Notes: generated from the sequence alone by a model not told the origin. 64,000 nucleotides of DNA from Ruegeria sp. 6PALISEP08 (GCF_001238295.1 NZ_LGXZ01000005.1:1-64000); one strand, 5' to 3'. Numbered from the stretch's first letter, positions 43,625 to 54,471 are shown. Numbers and translations are program-made.

Positions 43625-44870
43625 GAGGCACCTTTTTCATAGCTGGGGGTTCAGGGGCTTGCATCAGTGGATTGCTGTCCATAACACCGCCCGGCAACAG
43701 CGCCGGGAAGGCCGATTGCGACCAGCGCACCAGCTGCACGGCAGGGGAGCCGAGCAGCAATTTGGCTGCGGGTTGGGTCCACAGCACATGGTCCATAGAG
43801 TCATTGGGGCGATAGGGGGCATCGGCGATGCCGTTGCCATCCACATCATAAGCGGCGAAGTCGGACCAGTAATTGCCGCGCCCGTCTTCAGACCACTCGA
43901 CCCATTTGGTCGAGACATATTTCACCTGCGTCCGGTTACCGATGAAGGCATTGCCGACAATGCGGTTGCGTTCGCTGCCAGCGGTAAAGTGGATGCCGAT
44001 GCCGCATCCCTGGAACCAGTTATCGGTGAATTCGTTCTTGTTGGAATTATAGAGGAAGGTGCATTTCTCTTTCGCGCCTTTCACCACATTCCCAGTGATG
44101 GTGCTCTTGTTGGCGTAGTTCAGCATAACGCCATGTTCACGGTCGCCGATCGAGACATTGTTGGCCACCGTCACATTGGTCGTGAACATCACCGCATAGC
44201 CCAGATCGTTGCCGATCGAGACGTTGTCGCTGACGACCGAGTCGTCGGCATACATGTAATGCACGGCAAATCGCAAATCGCGGAACAGATTTCCAGTGAA
44301 GGTATTCTTCTTGGACGAGTTCACAAAGATCCCGTCGCGCCCGTAGCGGATGTCGTTACCTTCAACCACCGCACCTGGCGCGTTCCAGACATAGACGCCA
44401 TTGCCGCGGTCATTCATCCGCTGATCCAAACGCCCTTCAATCCGGTTACCACGAACGATGCTGTCCTTGGCACCATGAATGTCGACGCCATAGAGGTTGC
44501 CCAGCAGCACGTTATCCTCGACCACCGGCGCAAGGGCCGTCTTGGTCAGTTGAATGCCGCTGTCGATCCCGTCATGGCTGGAACCTGATCCGATCACGGT
44601 CAGCCCGCGCACTGTCACGCCCGGCCCGGTCACGGTGATGACGCTGCCGTTGCCCTGCCCGTCGATGGTAGCCTGTCCCAGCCCGTCAAGGGTGACGGGC
44701 CGGTCCAGAACCAGCGTCTCAGGGTAAATGCCGGGGCTCAGGCGAAGGGTGTCTCCATCCGCCGCCTGCGCCAGTATTTCGTTGATGGCCCCCGCCCGGT
44801 TGGGCACATCCCAGTCCGCCGCCCAAAGGGGCGAGCCGAGCAGAAGCGGTATGAGCAGGGACCAACGCAT
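43614..44870 (-). CDS. nosD: NosD periplasmic copper-site maturation protein
   Basis: A 418-residue secreted protein with a short signal peptide (SLLIPLLLGSPLWA) and a right-handed beta-helix of CASH-type repeats. Repeats such as NNVSIGDREHG, NKSTITGNVVKGAK and NKNEFTDNWFQGCGIGI are seen. It works with NosFY to supply sulfur or copper for the CuZ centre. It begins 3 bases after nosZ and overlaps nosF. Confidence 0.93.
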   Translation of the reverse strand: MRWSLLIPLLLGSPLWAADWDVPNRAGAINEILAQAADGDTLRLSPGIYPETLVLDRPVTLDGLGQATIDGQGNGSVITVTGPGVTVRGLTVIGSGSSHDGIDSGIQLTKTALAPVVEDNVLLGNLYGVDIHGAKDSIVRGNRIEGRLDQRMNDRGNGVYVWNAPGAVVEGNDIRYGRDGIFVNSSKKNTFTGNLFRDLRFAVHYMYADDSVVSDNVSIGNDLGYAVMFTTNVTVANNVSIGDREHGVMLNYANKSTITGNVVKGAKEKCTFLYNSNKNEFTDNWFQGCGIGIHFTAGSERNRIVGNAFIGNRTQVKYVSTKWVEWSEDGRGNYWSDFAAYDVDGNGIADAPYRPNDSMDHVLWTQPAAKLLLGSPAVQLVRWSQSAFPALLPGGVMDSNPLMQAPEPPAMKKVPHDG

Positions 44871-44873
44871 GGG

Positions 44874-46781
44874 TTATGCTCCCTGCGGTTCGACCAGCAT
44901 CCGGCCGCGCATTTCCATGTGCAGCGCGTGGCAGAACCACTGGCAATAGAACCAATGCACGCCCGGACGGTCGGCGGTGAAAGTGACCGAGGCGGTTGCC
45001 AGCGGTGCAACTTCCATTGCGATACCGTAGTTACCCAGGCAGAAGCCGTGGGTCACATCGTCCACGTCATCCAGGTTGGTGATGTAAACAGTCACCTCGT
45101 CACCCTGTTTGACGGTGAACTTCTCAAGGCTGAAGGTCGGTGCCTGCGAAGTCATGTAGACCCGCACCTTGTTGCCATCCCGGATCGGTTCCTCGGCGCC
45201 TTCTTCCAGATCGATACCATCAGCCTCGGCTTGTTTCCGGGCGTCTTCCCATGTGACATCGTTCCGATCCCATACGTTGACCGGATTAACGATGTCAGCA
45301 CGAACCATGATCGAGTCATGCGGCTCGGCAAAGGTTGGGCCGTCGTGCACCACTTTCATCTCGTTCGATGAGATATCGATCAACTGCTCGTTCTCAGGCT
45401 TGAGCGGACCCGTGTTCAGGAACCGGTCTTTCGAGAATTTGTTCATCGAAATCAGCCACTTGCCATCGGCCTCTTTGGTTTCACCCATGGTGGTCGAGTT
45501 GTGGCCCGGTTGATAATGCACATCAACCTTCGAGATGATCGGGTCCACATCAGCGCCGCCGTAAGCCTCGATTGCCTTGTCGAGATTCCACTTCACGATC
45601 TGACTGTCGAGGAACAGTGTGGTGAACGCATTGCCCTGACCGTCATAAGCAGTGTGAAGCGGGCCAAGACCCAGCTGTGGTTCACCCACGATGCACGACC
45701 GCGGATCGGCATCGCTTTCGAACAGCGCGTCCAGCTTGGTCACATCCATGATCGACACGGTCGGCGACAGCTTACCGTTGATGCAGACGTGCTTGCCGTC
45801 GGGCGCGGTGTTGATGCCGTGCGGCGAGTTCGGGATCGGGATGTAGCGGGTGTACTTCTTGTTCTGACCCTTACGGCCGTCCAGAACCTTGACGCCTTTC
45901 AGTTCCTGATAGTCGCCGGCTTCGATACCCGCTTCGATTTCCGCGAGATTGAAGACAACGACGTGGTCCAGCTCGTTCTCAGTCATCTCGGCCAGGTTCA
46001 TACCCATTTCCGAGTTGTACGAGGTCGAATAGGCGTATTTACCCTGATAATCACAGTCGGTGTTGTCGAGGTTCCCCGACACGATCACCTGCCACGCGAC
46101 TTCCATGGTGTCGCCGTCCAGCGCGGTGAAGATGTTCACGTATTGCGACGGATCATCCAGCACGCTGCCGTCATTGACCAGCGGCGTTTCATCTTCACCA
46201 TTGGCAAAGACATAACCGGTACGCGGGAATTTTTGCGGACGCAGACCGTGGATCGCCTTGGCGTTCGGGATCTCGGTGATCTTGTCGCATTTCATCACGT
46301 CGCAACGCACACGAGCGACGCGGGTGTTGGCCTTGTCATTCATGAACAGGTAACGGCCATCATAGGTGCCGTCGGTGAACGACATATGCGGGTGGTGAAG
46401 GTCGCCGTTATCATAGGTTTTCATGCCGCGCTTGGCGAGAAACTCTTTGGTTTCAGGCAGAAGACCGTCGGTCATGATCTTCAGCGACTCGTTGGTCTGA
46501 CCCCAGCCAGTGGCCGAGCAGCGGTTAAACACCGGTACGCGCATCAGCTCGCGCATGGACGGGAAACCCAGGATGCGCAATTCGCCGGTCTGACCTGAAG
46601 ACCAGAAGCCGTAATATTCGTCCAGTTCACCGGGCTGCAGATTGGCATTGGCGGCAGCGCTGGCCTCTTTCGCGGTCATCAGGGTCGAGCCCAGACCGGT
46701 CCCGGCCAATACGGCGCCGGTTGCTGTTGCACCCAGCATCCCACGGCGTGTGACGGTTAGTTTCTTGTCATGTTCCGACAT
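44874..46781 (-). CDS. nosZ: NosZ nitrous oxide reductase (clade I, Tat-exported)
   Basis: A 635-residue periplasmic enzyme that reduces N2O to N2. A Tat signal opens it ([14 protein letters not shown]), as in clade I enzymes. CuZ histidine regions are seen in [22 protein letters not shown] and AEPHDSIM. The CuA site lies near the end, with C613, W615, C617, H621 and M624, and the upstream His in THGFCLG. Length is normal and no key ligand is missing. It lies 13 bases after nosR. Confidence 0.97.
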   Translation of the reverse strand: MSEHDKKLTVTRRGMLGATATGAVLAGTGLGSTLMTAKEASAAANANLQPGELDEYYGFWSSGQTGELRILGFPSMRELMRVPVFNRCSATGWGQTNESLKIMTDGLLPETKEFLAKRGMKTYDNGDLHHPHMSFTDGTYDGRYLFMNDKANTRVARVRCDVMKCDKITEIPNAKAIHGLRPQKFPRTGYVFANGEDETPLVNDGSVLDDPSQYVNIFTALDGDTMEVAWQVIVSGNLDNTDCDYQGKYAYSTSYNSEMGMNLAEMTENELDHVVVFNLAEIEAGIEAGDYQELKGVKVLDGRKGQNKKYTRYIPIPNSPHGINTAPDGKHVCINGKLSPTVSIMDVTKLDALFESDADPRSCIVGEPQLGLGPLHTAYDGQGNAFTTLFLDSQIVKWNLDKAIEAYGGADVDPIISKVDVHYQPGHNSTTMGETKEADGKWLISMNKFSKDRFLNTGPLKPENEQLIDISSNEMKVVHDGPTFAEPHDSIMVRADIVNPVNVWDRNDVTWEDARKQAEADGIDLEEGAEEPIRDGNKVRVYMTSQAPTFSLEKFTVKQGDEVTVYITNLDDVDDVTHGFCLGNYGIAMEVAPLATASVTFTADRPGVHWFYCQWFCHALHMEMRGRMLVEPQGA

Positions 46782-46794
46782 GATCGTTCCTCCT

Positions 46795-48972
46795 TTAGGA
46801 AACGGTTTGCGGTTTGGCGTTTGGATGGTTCGCCGGTGGTTGTCCGAGTGGGGTCTTAAGATCGACCGACCCTGTCTTGGCCCGCCGTTTCAACTGGCGG
46901 ATAACGACGGGACATTTGTCCTCGGACTGGTAGAGCACCTGACAATGCAGGCAGGTGACGCACTCGTTCGGATTGATCTCACCGGTGGGGTGGATCGCCT
47001 GAACGGGGCATTCATTGGCGCAGGTTTGACAGGGCGCGCCGCAATCCTTGTAGCGGCGCAGCCAGTCGAACATGCGCATCCGGGCTGGGATCGCCAGCGC
47101 CCCGCCCAGCGGGCAGAGATAGCGGCAATAGAACCGTTCGATGAACAGCCCGATCCCCAGCAGGAGCAGCGCGAAGACCACGAAAGGCCAGTCGCGCATG
47201 AATTTCAGAATGATCGCGGTCTTGAACGGCTCGATCTCGGCATATTTCTCGGCCAGTGGGATCGAGACAAAGCTGAGACCGAAAAGCCCAAGGAAGATCA
47301 TGTATTTCGCGGGCCAGAGGCGTTCGTTCAGGCCCCAGGGCAGGGTCCATTGCGGCACTTTCAGCGCACGCGCGATCTTGTTGGTCAGTTCCTGCAAGGC
47401 ACCAAACGGGCACAGCCAGCCGCAATAGGCCCCACGACCCCAGAACAGCAGGGCAGCTGCCACAGCGAACCACTGGATGAAAACCAGCGGGTCCAGCAGG
47501 AATGCGTCCCAGCTAAATCCGGTGCGCAGGCTGCCTGCCAACGCCATCAGGTTCACCACGCTCAGCTGTGCATTGGCGTACCAGCCGATGAAGAACAGGG
47601 TCATGCTCAGGTAACCGATGCGGAACCAGTAGAAGAACCGCGCATTCATCGTGGCGTGAAACTGGAAGAAGAACGTCGCACTCAGTACCAGAAGCATGAC
47701 GCCAAGAACGCCGATCTCAACCGTGCGGTCCTTCCAGATGCGTTGCCACAAGGCAGCTTTGGCCGCAGCTTCGCCGGTTGCGTCGTCCACCACTGCCGGG
47801 GCTGCAACGGGCAGCAGGTACTGCTCGGGCAATTTATAGCCCAGATCGAAGGTCAGAAAGGTTTTCTCAACTGCTCCGACGGCCCGTTGAACCAGAAGTT
47901 GCAGACGGAAGGGCTCAGCCGGGTCGAACTCGGCGTCTGCGGGGATCTTGAAAATATCCAACTCGGTAAAGCTGGGCGCATCGGACGCGGCAACCTTGCC
48001 CAAACGACGCTGCTGCTTGTCAAAGAACCGCACCGAATTGTCGCCCTGGATCAGCTGAATACGGTCGAAAATTCCACCGCGCACATAGCCTGATCCCTTG
48101 AAGCTGTAAGCCCCACGGCCCAGCACCAGAATGGCCTGTTCGCCCTCGTCCAGCCATTCGGTCAGGTTCTGATACTCGGCCTCGCCCAGCAGCGACTTAC
48201 CGATTGAAGGGACCGAGACCAGCGCCATATGCATGTCGATGAAGGTGTCATCAGGCTCGCCCGGTTCGGGGCGCTTGATCGCGCGCTGATCGCCGGTTGC
48301 TTCAAACGCCGCATTGACCTGTCCGATATCCAGCGTCAGCCGCCGCACCGAGCCATCCCCGGACAGGGTGGTCCAGTCATAGACCTCATCCTTCGCCATA
48401 TCGACTTCGCGTTTCGGCTCGTCAGCCAGCAGCGCAGACAGCCCGCCCAATCCCAGCGCGCGCGCCACTTTGATACCGCCGCGCACGAGGCTGTCATCGA
48501 TCACCATGATCGTGACCGTCGCGCCCGAGATGATGTCGAGGTCATGCCCCTCACCACCGGTTTCGGCCTCTACCTTCAGGTCCAGGCCTGTATAGCCTTC
48601 GGTCAGCTCTACCATGCGGGAATTGGGGATACCGATCAGCACGATGGGTTCAGAGTGCTTGACCAGTTGCACGCCAGTCAGCACAGCATCCTCATCGATG
48701 CCAGCGACCACATGGATCGGTTTGCCGGAATAGCCTGTTGTTCCCACAAAGTCAGACGTCAGGAACGCCCAGGCTACGGTCTCGCCACCCTTCAGGACAG
48801 GCGCAACCGGAACGTCATCGCGCACCGGACCAAAGGCATCAGCACCGGGGGCCAGATCGGCAGGTTTAATCTCGGGCAGAAAACTGGCCAGACTGTCAGC
48901 ATGGGCACTGATCGCCATCAGGCAGGACAGGGTGAAAGCCAGCAGGAAAGGGATTGCGCGACTTACGACCAC
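46795..48972 (-). CDS. nosR: NosR membrane flavo-iron-sulfur protein
   Basis: A 725-residue protein. A signal peptide leads into a periplasmic FMN-binding domain whose covalent FMN site is ISGATVT. About five membrane helices follow, with [12 protein letters not shown] and [10 protein letters not shown] loops, and a C-terminal polyferredoxin part with [13 protein letters not shown] and CVTCLHCQV. NosR supports nosZ expression and electron supply. Its start overlaps the nosC stop by 10 bases. Confidence 0.95.
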   Translation of the reverse strand: MVVSRAIPFLLAFTLSCLMAISAHADSLASFLPEIKPADLAPGADAFGPVRDDVPVAPVLKGGETVAWAFLTSDFVGTTGYSGKPIHVVAGIDEDAVLTGVQLVKHSEPIVLIGIPNSRMVELTEGYTGLDLKVEAETGGEGHDLDIISGATVTIMVIDDSLVRGGIKVARALGLGGLSALLADEPKREVDMAKDEVYDWTTLSGDGSVRRLTLDIGQVNAAFEATGDQRAIKRPEPGEPDDTFIDMHMALVSVPSIGKSLLGEAEYQNLTEWLDEGEQAILVLGRGAYSFKGSGYVRGGIFDRIQLIQGDNSVRFFDKQQRRLGKVAASDAPSFTELDIFKIPADAEFDPAEPFRLQLLVQRAVGAVEKTFLTFDLGYKLPEQYLLPVAAPAVVDDATGEAAAKAALWQRIWKDRTVEIGVLGVMLLVLSATFFFQFHATMNARFFYWFRIGYLSMTLFFIGWYANAQLSVVNLMALAGSLRTGFSWDAFLLDPLVFIQWFAVAAALLFWGRGAYCGWLCPFGALQELTNKIARALKVPQWTLPWGLNERLWPAKYMIFLGLFGLSFVSIPLAEKYAEIEPFKTAIILKFMRDWPFVVFALLLLGIGLFIERFYCRYLCPLGGALAIPARMRMFDWLRRYKDCGAPCQTCANECPVQAIHPTGEINPNECVTCLHCQVLYQSEDKCPVVIRQLKRRAKTGSVDLKTPLGQPPANHPNAKPQTVS

Positions 48973-49427
48973 GGCGCACCTCCGAATACTTGGGTGGACG
49001 CCATGGACGCGCGCGGGGCGCGTTCAGATTCTTCTTGGGTCGCAAACGGGGGACCTCGGGTTTCGGGCCACAGTCGTTTCGAGTTGTACAAATTGCACAG
49101 ATGCCCGAAAGCAGGGCGCACAATTTCCCCGTTGCGGGCCGTGACCAGCAGCGGAGAGTCTGGCACGGGTCCTGCCGTTGTCACCGCGCAAAGCGCGCAG
49201 TCGGCACATTTCGGGCAGGGAACGGTTGGATCGGTGTTTTCCTCCTCAAGGTCTACCTCAACCCAAACCGCCCCTGCCTCCGAGCAGATCTCCACCCACA
49301 TGCTTTGTCCGGGACTCGCCAGCACCGGACCAAGCATTTGCAACAACAGAAGGAGGACGCCCGCCAATCCACATGCCGCACGCATGGCACGGTCAGGGAG
49401 AATGTGGAGAAATTGATAGGCGGACAT
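48963..49427 (-). CDS. nosC: NosC-like small cysteine-rich protein
   Basis: A 154-residue protein with one hydrophobic N-terminal segment (ACGLAGVLLLLLQMLGPVLA) and a cluster CPKCADCALC, that is C-x2-C-x2-C-x2-C. It is first of the nos operon. Paracoccus nosCRZDFYLX has a protein with a CxxCxxC motif at this place, and I assign NosC by position and motif. Its role, perhaps metal sensing or copper binding, is unknown. A FNR/Dnr box is centred about 65 bases upstream of its ATG. The ribosome site is weak. Confidence 0.7.
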   Translation of the reverse strand: MSAYQFLHILPDRAMRAACGLAGVLLLLLQMLGPVLASPGQSMWVEICSEAGAVWVEVDLEEENTDPTVPCPKCADCALCAVTTAGPVPDSPLLVTARNGEIVRPAFGHLCNLYNSKRLWPETRGPPFATQEESERAPRASMASTQVFGGAPWS

Positions 49428-49484
49428 GGAGAATCCAACTCGGAAATCTTTTCAAAACCGTATGGGAATCTCTCTTTCCGATAC

Positions 49485-49498
49485 TTGACTTTGGTCAG
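49485..49498. promoter_or_regulatory. FNR/Dnr-type box upstream of nosC
   Basis: TTGAC-TTTG-GTCAG matches TTGAY-N4-RTCAA except for the last base. It lies 57 bases before the nosC ATG, in the gap behind the nirN-linked small gene. It probably drives nosCRZDFYLX. Confidence 0.6.
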
Positions 49499-49515
49499 GC
49501 AGACAGACTTTTTGC

Positions 49516-49779
49516 TCAGCCGTCTGCCTCGTCCATCAATCCGCGTACCCAGCGCCCTGCCAGCCATGTCGCAGGAATGCCCAAAGGGATGGACCAAAGA
49601 AGGGCCGGAACGGGTTCAATCGCCCCAAATCCGACACTGTGCGAAATTAAGCCCAGCAAAAACAAATTGATGGCCACGGTCAGTGCCGTGGCGGGGTAAA
49701 GCAGAATGGCCAGCTTCCAAACCGGCCATTTTTCCTCAGTGGCTGGTGCCTTCCGAGAAGGTGATCTTGTTCCAGACAT
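49516..49779 (-). CDS. Small membrane protein following nirN
   Basis: An 87-residue protein starting MSGTRSPSRKAPATEEKW with two membrane segments (about 22-45 and 55-75, LLYPATALTVAINLFLLGLI and LLWSIPLGIPATWLAGRW). The ATG at 49779 follows GGGGAAA and overlaps the 3' end of nirN by 44 bases. Position in the nir cluster suggests a link to d1-heme or nitrite reduction, but I cannot name it. It is the last gene before the nosC promoter. Confidence 0.6.
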   Translation of the reverse strand: MSGTRSPSRKAPATEEKWPVWKLAILLYPATALTVAINLFLLGLISHSVGFGAIEPVPALLWSIPLGIPATWLAGRWVRGLMDEADG

Positions 49780-51259
49780 TGTATTTCCCCGAAGGTTTGC
49801 GCATCGGCAAACGCCGGACTTCTTCCAGTGTTTGCGCGTCATAGACGATCACTGCGCCGTCATCTTCCCAGATCGAAACCAGCGCGTGGCTGCCATCCCT
49901 GGTAAACTCTACATGGGCGACGGTTTTACCCGGCGCGGGGCGCAGAGTCTTCACGATTTCAAGGCTTTGCTTGTCGATCACATGCATCGCGTCCTTGTTC
50001 GGACCAAAAAATACATCAGCCCAGACATAAGGCGAGTTTTCATGGCTGCGCATGAAGAACCCAGGCCCTTCGGTCTTGATCCGTTTGACAGTTTCCCAGC
50101 TTTCCATATCGATAACGGACACGGTGCCATCGGTCAGATGCGGTGTGGCCATGACGGTTGTATCGCCATGCTTCCATGTGATGCCCGAGCCAAGATGCGG
50201 CATCCCCGGCAGGTCTAGATCGGCCACTTTGTGCCCGATGACCAGATCAATCACCTGACCGCCCTTTCCATCGCGGGATGCACCCATGACGTATTCATAA
50301 CTCTGGTCGAAAAAGAAGTCGTCCAGATAGTCGGGCGTGGTGATCTTGCGCACTGGGAAGGGGTTGGGGTTCTTGAACTGCCCTTCAATGCGGAAATCGT
50401 GCCCAATACCAAATTGAGGTGGGTTGGCCCCATAGAATACTTCCCAGATCTCTGGCACATCTTTCAACGCCAACACAAAGCTTTCCCGTGGCGGTGCCTG
50501 ATACACGGCAGACACACGGCTGGGCACGCCTTTCTTGCTTTTGACTTCAATGACGGTGGCTACCGACAGGTCCTCGGTCGACAGCAGGGTCAGACTGTTG
50601 GGCAGGTAATTCGCAACGGCGACCCATTTTCCGTCACCTGACATGGCAATGTTGCGGCTGTTGAGGCCCGCGCGCACACGTCCAACCTGTTTTAACGCCC
50701 AGATGTCGTATTTCTGGACCCAGCCATCGCGGGACATGATAAAGACGTACCGGCCATCGGGGCTGAATTTCGGCCCGCCATGAACGGCAAAGGGGGTCTC
50801 GAACCGGTCGAGCACTTCAAACGTGTCGCCGTCCAGAACGCTGACATGATGGTCGCCAGTCTCAACCACCAGAGTGATATTCATCGGGTCACTGTCCCAC
50901 ACGGGTGCTTCGACCGGGGCGTAATCCTCGTCCAGAGTGCGGCTGGCCATGATGTCAGCTTCGCCCCATTCCGGGTTGCTCTCGAGCGGAGATTTCAGCC
51001 ACCCCGCCAGTTCCTCGATCTGTAACGCGTCGAGTTCATGTGAAAACGCAGGCATCTGCGTCGCAGTGCGGCCCTCGGCGATCACCGCCGCAACCCGCGG
51101 CCCCCGCATCCGCTTCAAAGTCTCGGGGATCAAAGCCGGCCCAACGCCGCCCAAGCGGTTCTCTCCGTGGCACGAAGCACAGTGTTCAGCGTAATCCGAG
51201 GGCGCATCAGCCCAAGCCACGCCAATGCTCAGAACTGAACACATCAGCCCGATCTTCAT
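49736..51259 (-). CDS. nirN: NirN, d1-heme-related cd1-like dehydrogenase
   Basis: A 507-residue periplasmic protein related to NirS. It has a signal peptide (MKIGLMCSVLSIGVAWA), a cytochrome c motif CASCH and an eight-bladed cd1 propeller (PDGRYVFIMSRDGWVQKYDIW). NirN catalyses the last step of heme d1 formation. The start at 51259 was chosen for the signal peptide. The frame is open from 51409 but that stretch overlaps nirJ. A 76-base gap separates it from nirJ. Confidence 0.9.
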   Translation of the reverse strand: MKIGLMCSVLSIGVAWADAPSDYAEHCASCHGENRLGGVGPALIPETLKRMRGPRVAAVIAEGRTATQMPAFSHELDALQIEELAGWLKSPLESNPEWGEADIMASRTLDEDYAPVEAPVWDSDPMNITLVVETGDHHVSVLDGDTFEVLDRFETPFAVHGGPKFSPDGRYVFIMSRDGWVQKYDIWALKQVGRVRAGLNSRNIAMSGDGKWVAVANYLPNSLTLLSTEDLSVATVIEVKSKKGVPSRVSAVYQAPPRESFVLALKDVPEIWEVFYGANPPQFGIGHDFRIEGQFKNPNPFPVRKITTPDYLDDFFFDQSYEYVMGASRDGKGGQVIDLVIGHKVADLDLPGMPHLGSGITWKHGDTTVMATPHLTDGTVSVIDMESWETVKRIKTEGPGFFMRSHENSPYVWADVFFGPNKDAMHVIDKQSLEIVKTLRPAPGKTVAHVEFTRDGSHALVSIWEDDGAVIVYDAQTLEEVRRLPMRKPSGKYNVWNKITFSEGTSH

Positions 51260-51335
51260 CTTTTTCCAAATACGTCCGCCGGAGGCTCCTGAACGCGCCA
51301 CAGGTGTCACGATTGGACGGAACAGGGAGAGGTTA

Positions 51336-52550
51336 TCAAAAGAACTGATGCGCCGGATCATTGCTTTTCCCCCGGAACGGCGTGACCTGCAGGCGCTCTC
51401 CTGCGTCATCCACGCCGATTTCTTCGTTTGACAGGTAACAGGCCGGATCTTCGGCCCATGGATCGCCAGTCAGTTGCAAGGCGCGAATACGCGTGTTGCC
51501 ACCGCAGACGTCCTTCAGCTCACATGCACCGCAGCGGCCTTTAAGTGGGCGTGGGCGAGTGCGTAGCATGGCCAGCATCGGGTCATCGCTGGTCCAAAGC
51601 TCGGAAAACGGTTTGGTCTTCACATTGCCGACCGTGTAATCGGACCAATATGTGTCGGGATGAACCCGGCCCAGGTTGTCGATGTTGGCGACGCCCAAAC
51701 CGCTGGAATTCCCACCCCAGGCGGACAGGTGCGCACGCACATGGGCGGCCTTCTCGGCATCAAAATGCGTGCGAATCCAATTCAGGAAATACCCTGCGTC
51801 GGCGTCATTGTTGCCAGTCACAACGTCCAATGGTCGCCCACCCGACGCGGCCTCCCACGCGCGCTCCAACAGCAGGTCCAATCCCTTGCGGGTGCGCTGA
51901 TGTTCGGCGTCTTCGCCTCGGTTCTTGTCGCCACGTCCGGCATAGACGAGATGAGACAGGTAAAATTTGTCGACGCCTTCATCATCACACAGTTGCAGCA
52001 GGTCCGGCAGGTGATGCTGTGTGCCTTCGGTCAGGCAAAATCGCAGGCCAACTTTGATGCCGCGTTTCTTGCATTCGCGTACGCCGCGCAGGGCGTCGGC
52101 AAAAGCACCTTCGACACCGCGGAACCAGTCATTGGTGGCTCCGATCCCGTCCAAGGAAATGCCCACATAGTTGAAACCCACATCGGCTATCATGTCGGCG
52201 GTTTCATCGTAAATACGCGTGCCGTTGGTCGACAAGGCCAACATCGGCACCAGGTCGCGGGCGCGCTTTGCGATGTCGAAGAAATCGAACCGGTCCAGCG
52301 GCTCCCCACCCGAGAGGATCAAGGCCGGGACGCGAAACTGGCCAAGATCCTCAAGGGTTACCATGGCTTGCTCATGACTGAGCTCACCTGGGAACGCAAC
52401 ATCCGCCGAGACGGTATAGCAATGGCGGCACTTCAGGTTGCAACGCCGCGTCAGGTTCCAGATCACCACAGGTTTCACTGGGCCTGGGCGGCGTTTGCGC
52501 ACCGGGGTCGGGTTGACGAGTTGGTGCATGTATTCTGTCAGGCGGAACAT
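51336..52550 (-). CDS. nirJ: NirJ radical SAM enzyme of heme d1 synthesis
   Basis: A 404-residue radical SAM protein. The SAM [4Fe-4S] motif is CNLKCRHC, followed by [17 protein letters not shown]-terminal SPASM-like cysteine set includes [15 protein letters not shown]. NirJ replaces the propionate groups of the precursor during heme d1 synthesis. It lies 3 bases after nirH. Confidence 0.93.
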   Translation of the reverse strand: MFRLTEYMHQLVNPTPVRKRRPGPVKPVVIWNLTRRCNLKCRHCYTVSADVAFPGELSHEQAMVTLEDLGQFRVPALILSGGEPLDRFDFFDIAKRARDLVPMLALSTNGTRIYDETADMIADVGFNYVGISLDGIGATNDWFRGVEGAFADALRGVRECKKRGIKVGLRFCLTEGTQHHLPDLLQLCDDEGVDKFYLSHLVYAGRGDKNRGEDAEHQRTRKGLDLLLERAWEAASGGRPLDVVTGNNDADAGYFLNWIRTHFDAEKAAHVRAHLSAWGGNSSGLGVANIDNLGRVHPDTYWSDYTVGNVKTKPFSELWTSDDPMLAMLRTRPRPLKGRCGACELKDVCGGNTRIRALQLTGDPWAEDPACYLSNEEIGVDDAGERLQVTPFRGKSNDPAHQFF

Positions 52551-52553
52551 ATC

Positions 52554-53036
52554 TCAGCCTTTCTTTTTCAGGCGCAGCCCGGTCTTTTTCAGGATGCGCG
52601 TGGAATAGAGGATGTCTTTGGCCCGACAGGCGTCGCCCAGAATTGCTGCGATCTCAGCGCGTTTTGCTTCCACTTCGGTCGCGTCGGTGCCATGTACCAT
52701 GGCAAACAGGTTATAGGGCCAGTCGGGCAAGGCGCGGGGCCGTTCATAACAATGGGTCACGAAGGGTAGGGCGCCGATCTGTGCACCCAACTTGGTGATA
52801 CTGGCATCGTCCACATCCCAAACGGTCATGCCGTTCGAGGTCATGCCAAGTTTGTAGTGATTGGGTGCCGCGGCAATGCGGCGGATCACACCGCGTGCTT
52901 TCAGGGCCGACAGTCGTTCAATCAGATCGGTTTCCTTCAGCCCAAGATCATTGGCGACCTGAGCATACGGCGTCGGGGTCAGGGGCAATCCCCCTTGCAA
53001 CGTCTCGATAATCTGCCTGTCAATTGCGTCGATCAT
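52554..53036 (-). CDS. nirH: NirH siroheme decarboxylase subunit (AsnC-like)
   Basis: A 160-residue Lrp/AsnC-fold protein (VANDLGLKETDLIERLSALKARGVIRRIAAAPNH). It forms part of the siroheme decarboxylase NirDLGH that makes 12,18-didecarboxysiroheme. It ends with STRILKKTGLRLK, as siroheme decarboxylase subunits do. The start at 53036 overlaps the nirG stop by 4 bases. The G versus H name is by gene order. Confidence 0.85.
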   Translation of the reverse strand: MIDAIDRQIIETLQGGLPLTPTPYAQVANDLGLKETDLIERLSALKARGVIRRIAAAPNHYKLGMTSNGMTVWDVDDASITKLGAQIGALPFVTHCYERPRALPDWPYNLFAMVHGTDATEVEAKRAEIAAILGDACRAKDILYSTRILKKTGLRLKKKG

Positions 53037-53482
53037 GCTGCCACCCGGAAGCCGATGAAAAATTCCTGGAGTTTGGGGAAACGGAGAACCTGGATCCCCG
53101 TTTCCCGTTCGATGGCATCGGCGGCGGCCTCGATCCCCTCGGGCGTTTCGGTGGCCAGCACGAACCACATGTTCAGCCGGTGCGTACGTTCATAATTATG
53201 GGCAACCTCCGGGTGTGCATTGACTTTGGTCAGGACGGTTTCGAAATTCTCGACCGGAACAGCCATAGCGCACAGACAGAAGGCCCCGCCCATGGCGGCA
53301 GCGTCGAAAAACGGGCCAAAGCGCGTGATGACGCGGTCTTCCTTCAGGCGAGTCAGACGGTCCAACAGCTCGGTTTCAGACAGGCCAAGCTCTTCGGCGA
53401 CAGCCACATAGGGGTGTGAGGTGAGCGGCAGATCGTCCTGCATCCGGTTCAGAATCGCGCGATCTTTATCGTCCAGAGTCAT
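53033..53482 (-). CDS. nirG: NirG siroheme decarboxylase subunit (AsnC-like)
   Basis: A 149-residue AsnC-like protein (AEELGLSETELLDRLTRLKEDRVITRFGPFFD). It joins NirDL and NirH in the siroheme decarboxylase complex. Both ends overlap neighbours by 4 bases, so the three are strictly coupled. Confidence 0.85.
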   Translation of the reverse strand: MTLDDKDRAILNRMQDDLPLTSHPYVAVAEELGLSETELLDRLTRLKEDRVITRFGPFFDAAAMGGAFCLCAMAVPVENFETVLTKVNAHPEVAHNYERTHRLNMWFVLATETPEGIEAAADAIERETGIQVLRFPKLQEFFIGFRVAA

Positions 53483-54468
53483 GCGGCAACCTCTCTCGCT
53501 TGAATCAACGCTCCGGTCTGCTTGAAACAGCGGGTCGAAAACAGCACCTTGTTCCGCGCGCGGGCCAGTTCGGGCAGGTCCTTTGCGCCAGCCAGCACAT
53601 CCAGAGCCTCGTTCCGGGTCCGGGCGTGGATCATGGAGTAGAGGCGATAGGGCCAGACATCTTCGACCGGATTGCGCTCATAGCACAAAGTGATACCGGG
53701 ATAGGCTGCCAGCGCCGGACCGGCAGTGTCGATTTGTTCCGCGGGCAAATCCCAAACGACCATCGCGTTGGCGGACCAACCCAGTGCGCGGTGGCGCACG
53801 ATAACGCCGAGCCGTGAAATGATACCGGCGGCGTGCAAGGCGACGATCCGCGCCATTACGTCATCGACATTCCGGTTCAATGAACGGGCGAGAGCCTCAT
53901 AGGGTTCCACGACAAGTGAGAGACCTGAACTGAGTGACTGCAGCAAACACCGATCTCCGTCTCGCATGGCCGTTGCGTCAACCCTGCGCGCGCTGGGAAC
54001 GTTTTTGGCACCGGCGGTCATGCGAAACCCAAGATCCACGTTGAACGGGCGGACCAGACGCAAATCCAGCACCCGCAACCCCGAGGCCCGGCTGATCCTG
54101 GCCAGGGTATCGTTGACATGATCCCGGTCCGGGCCGGTTGCGACAAACCAGAGGTTCCAGGCATCTTCACGCTGGTAATTGTGGTTCACCCCAGGCTCGG
54201 CATCGATCAGGGCGGCAACCTCTTCCAGCCGATTTTCCGGGGCGGATACCGCAGCCAGAGTGCTGGCCGTCACCGCGCCGGGTGTGATGGTTGCGCCAAC
54301 CCGCGTGATGCGGCCAGTGGCACGCATCCGGGTCAGGCGGTCAAGTACTTCGGTTTCGTCCAGCCCCAGCGCCTTTCCCAGAACCTGAAACGGGCGCTCT
54401 GTAACTGGGAAATCACGCTGAAATTCGTCCAGCAGACGGCAATCGATTGGGTCGGTGATATGCTGCAT
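53479..54468 (-). CDS. nirDL: NirDL fused siroheme decarboxylase
   Basis: A 329-residue protein made of two successive AsnC-like units (about 1-155 and 165-329). The first has GKALGLDETEVLDRLTRMRATGRITRVGATI and the second RNVDDVMARIVALHAAGIISRLGVIV. In Paracoccus and some others NirD and NirL are fused in this way, whereas Pseudomonas has separate genes. It ends in FSTRCFKQTGALIQ. It is 3 bases after nirF. Confidence 0.88.
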   Translation of the reverse strand: MQHITDPIDCRLLDEFQRDFPVTERPFQVLGKALGLDETEVLDRLTRMRATGRITRVGATITPGAVTASTLAAVSAPENRLEEVAALIDAEPGVNHNYQREDAWNLWFVATGPDRDHVNDTLARISRASGLRVLDLRLVRPFNVDLGFRMTAGAKNVPSARRVDATAMRDGDRCLLQSLSSGLSLVVEPYEALARSLNRNVDDVMARIVALHAAGIISRLGVIVRHRALGWSANAMVVWDLPAEQIDTAGPALAAYPGITLCYERNPVEDVWPYRLYSMIHARTRNEALDVLAGAKDLPELARARNKVLFSTRCFKQTGALIQAREVAA

Positions 54469-54471
54469 CCG

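Noticed and set aside
45501..46598. 365-codon plus-strand frame opposite nosZ
   Set aside because: Shadow of the nosZ coding strand with no family motif.
46642..48093. 483-codon plus-strand frame opposite nosZ/nosR
   Set aside because: Shadow of nosR, whose Fe-S and FMN motifs are intact on the minus strand.
51260..51409. 50-codon upstream extension of nirN
   Set aside because: It lacks signal-peptide features and overlaps nirJ. The signal peptide begins at 51259.
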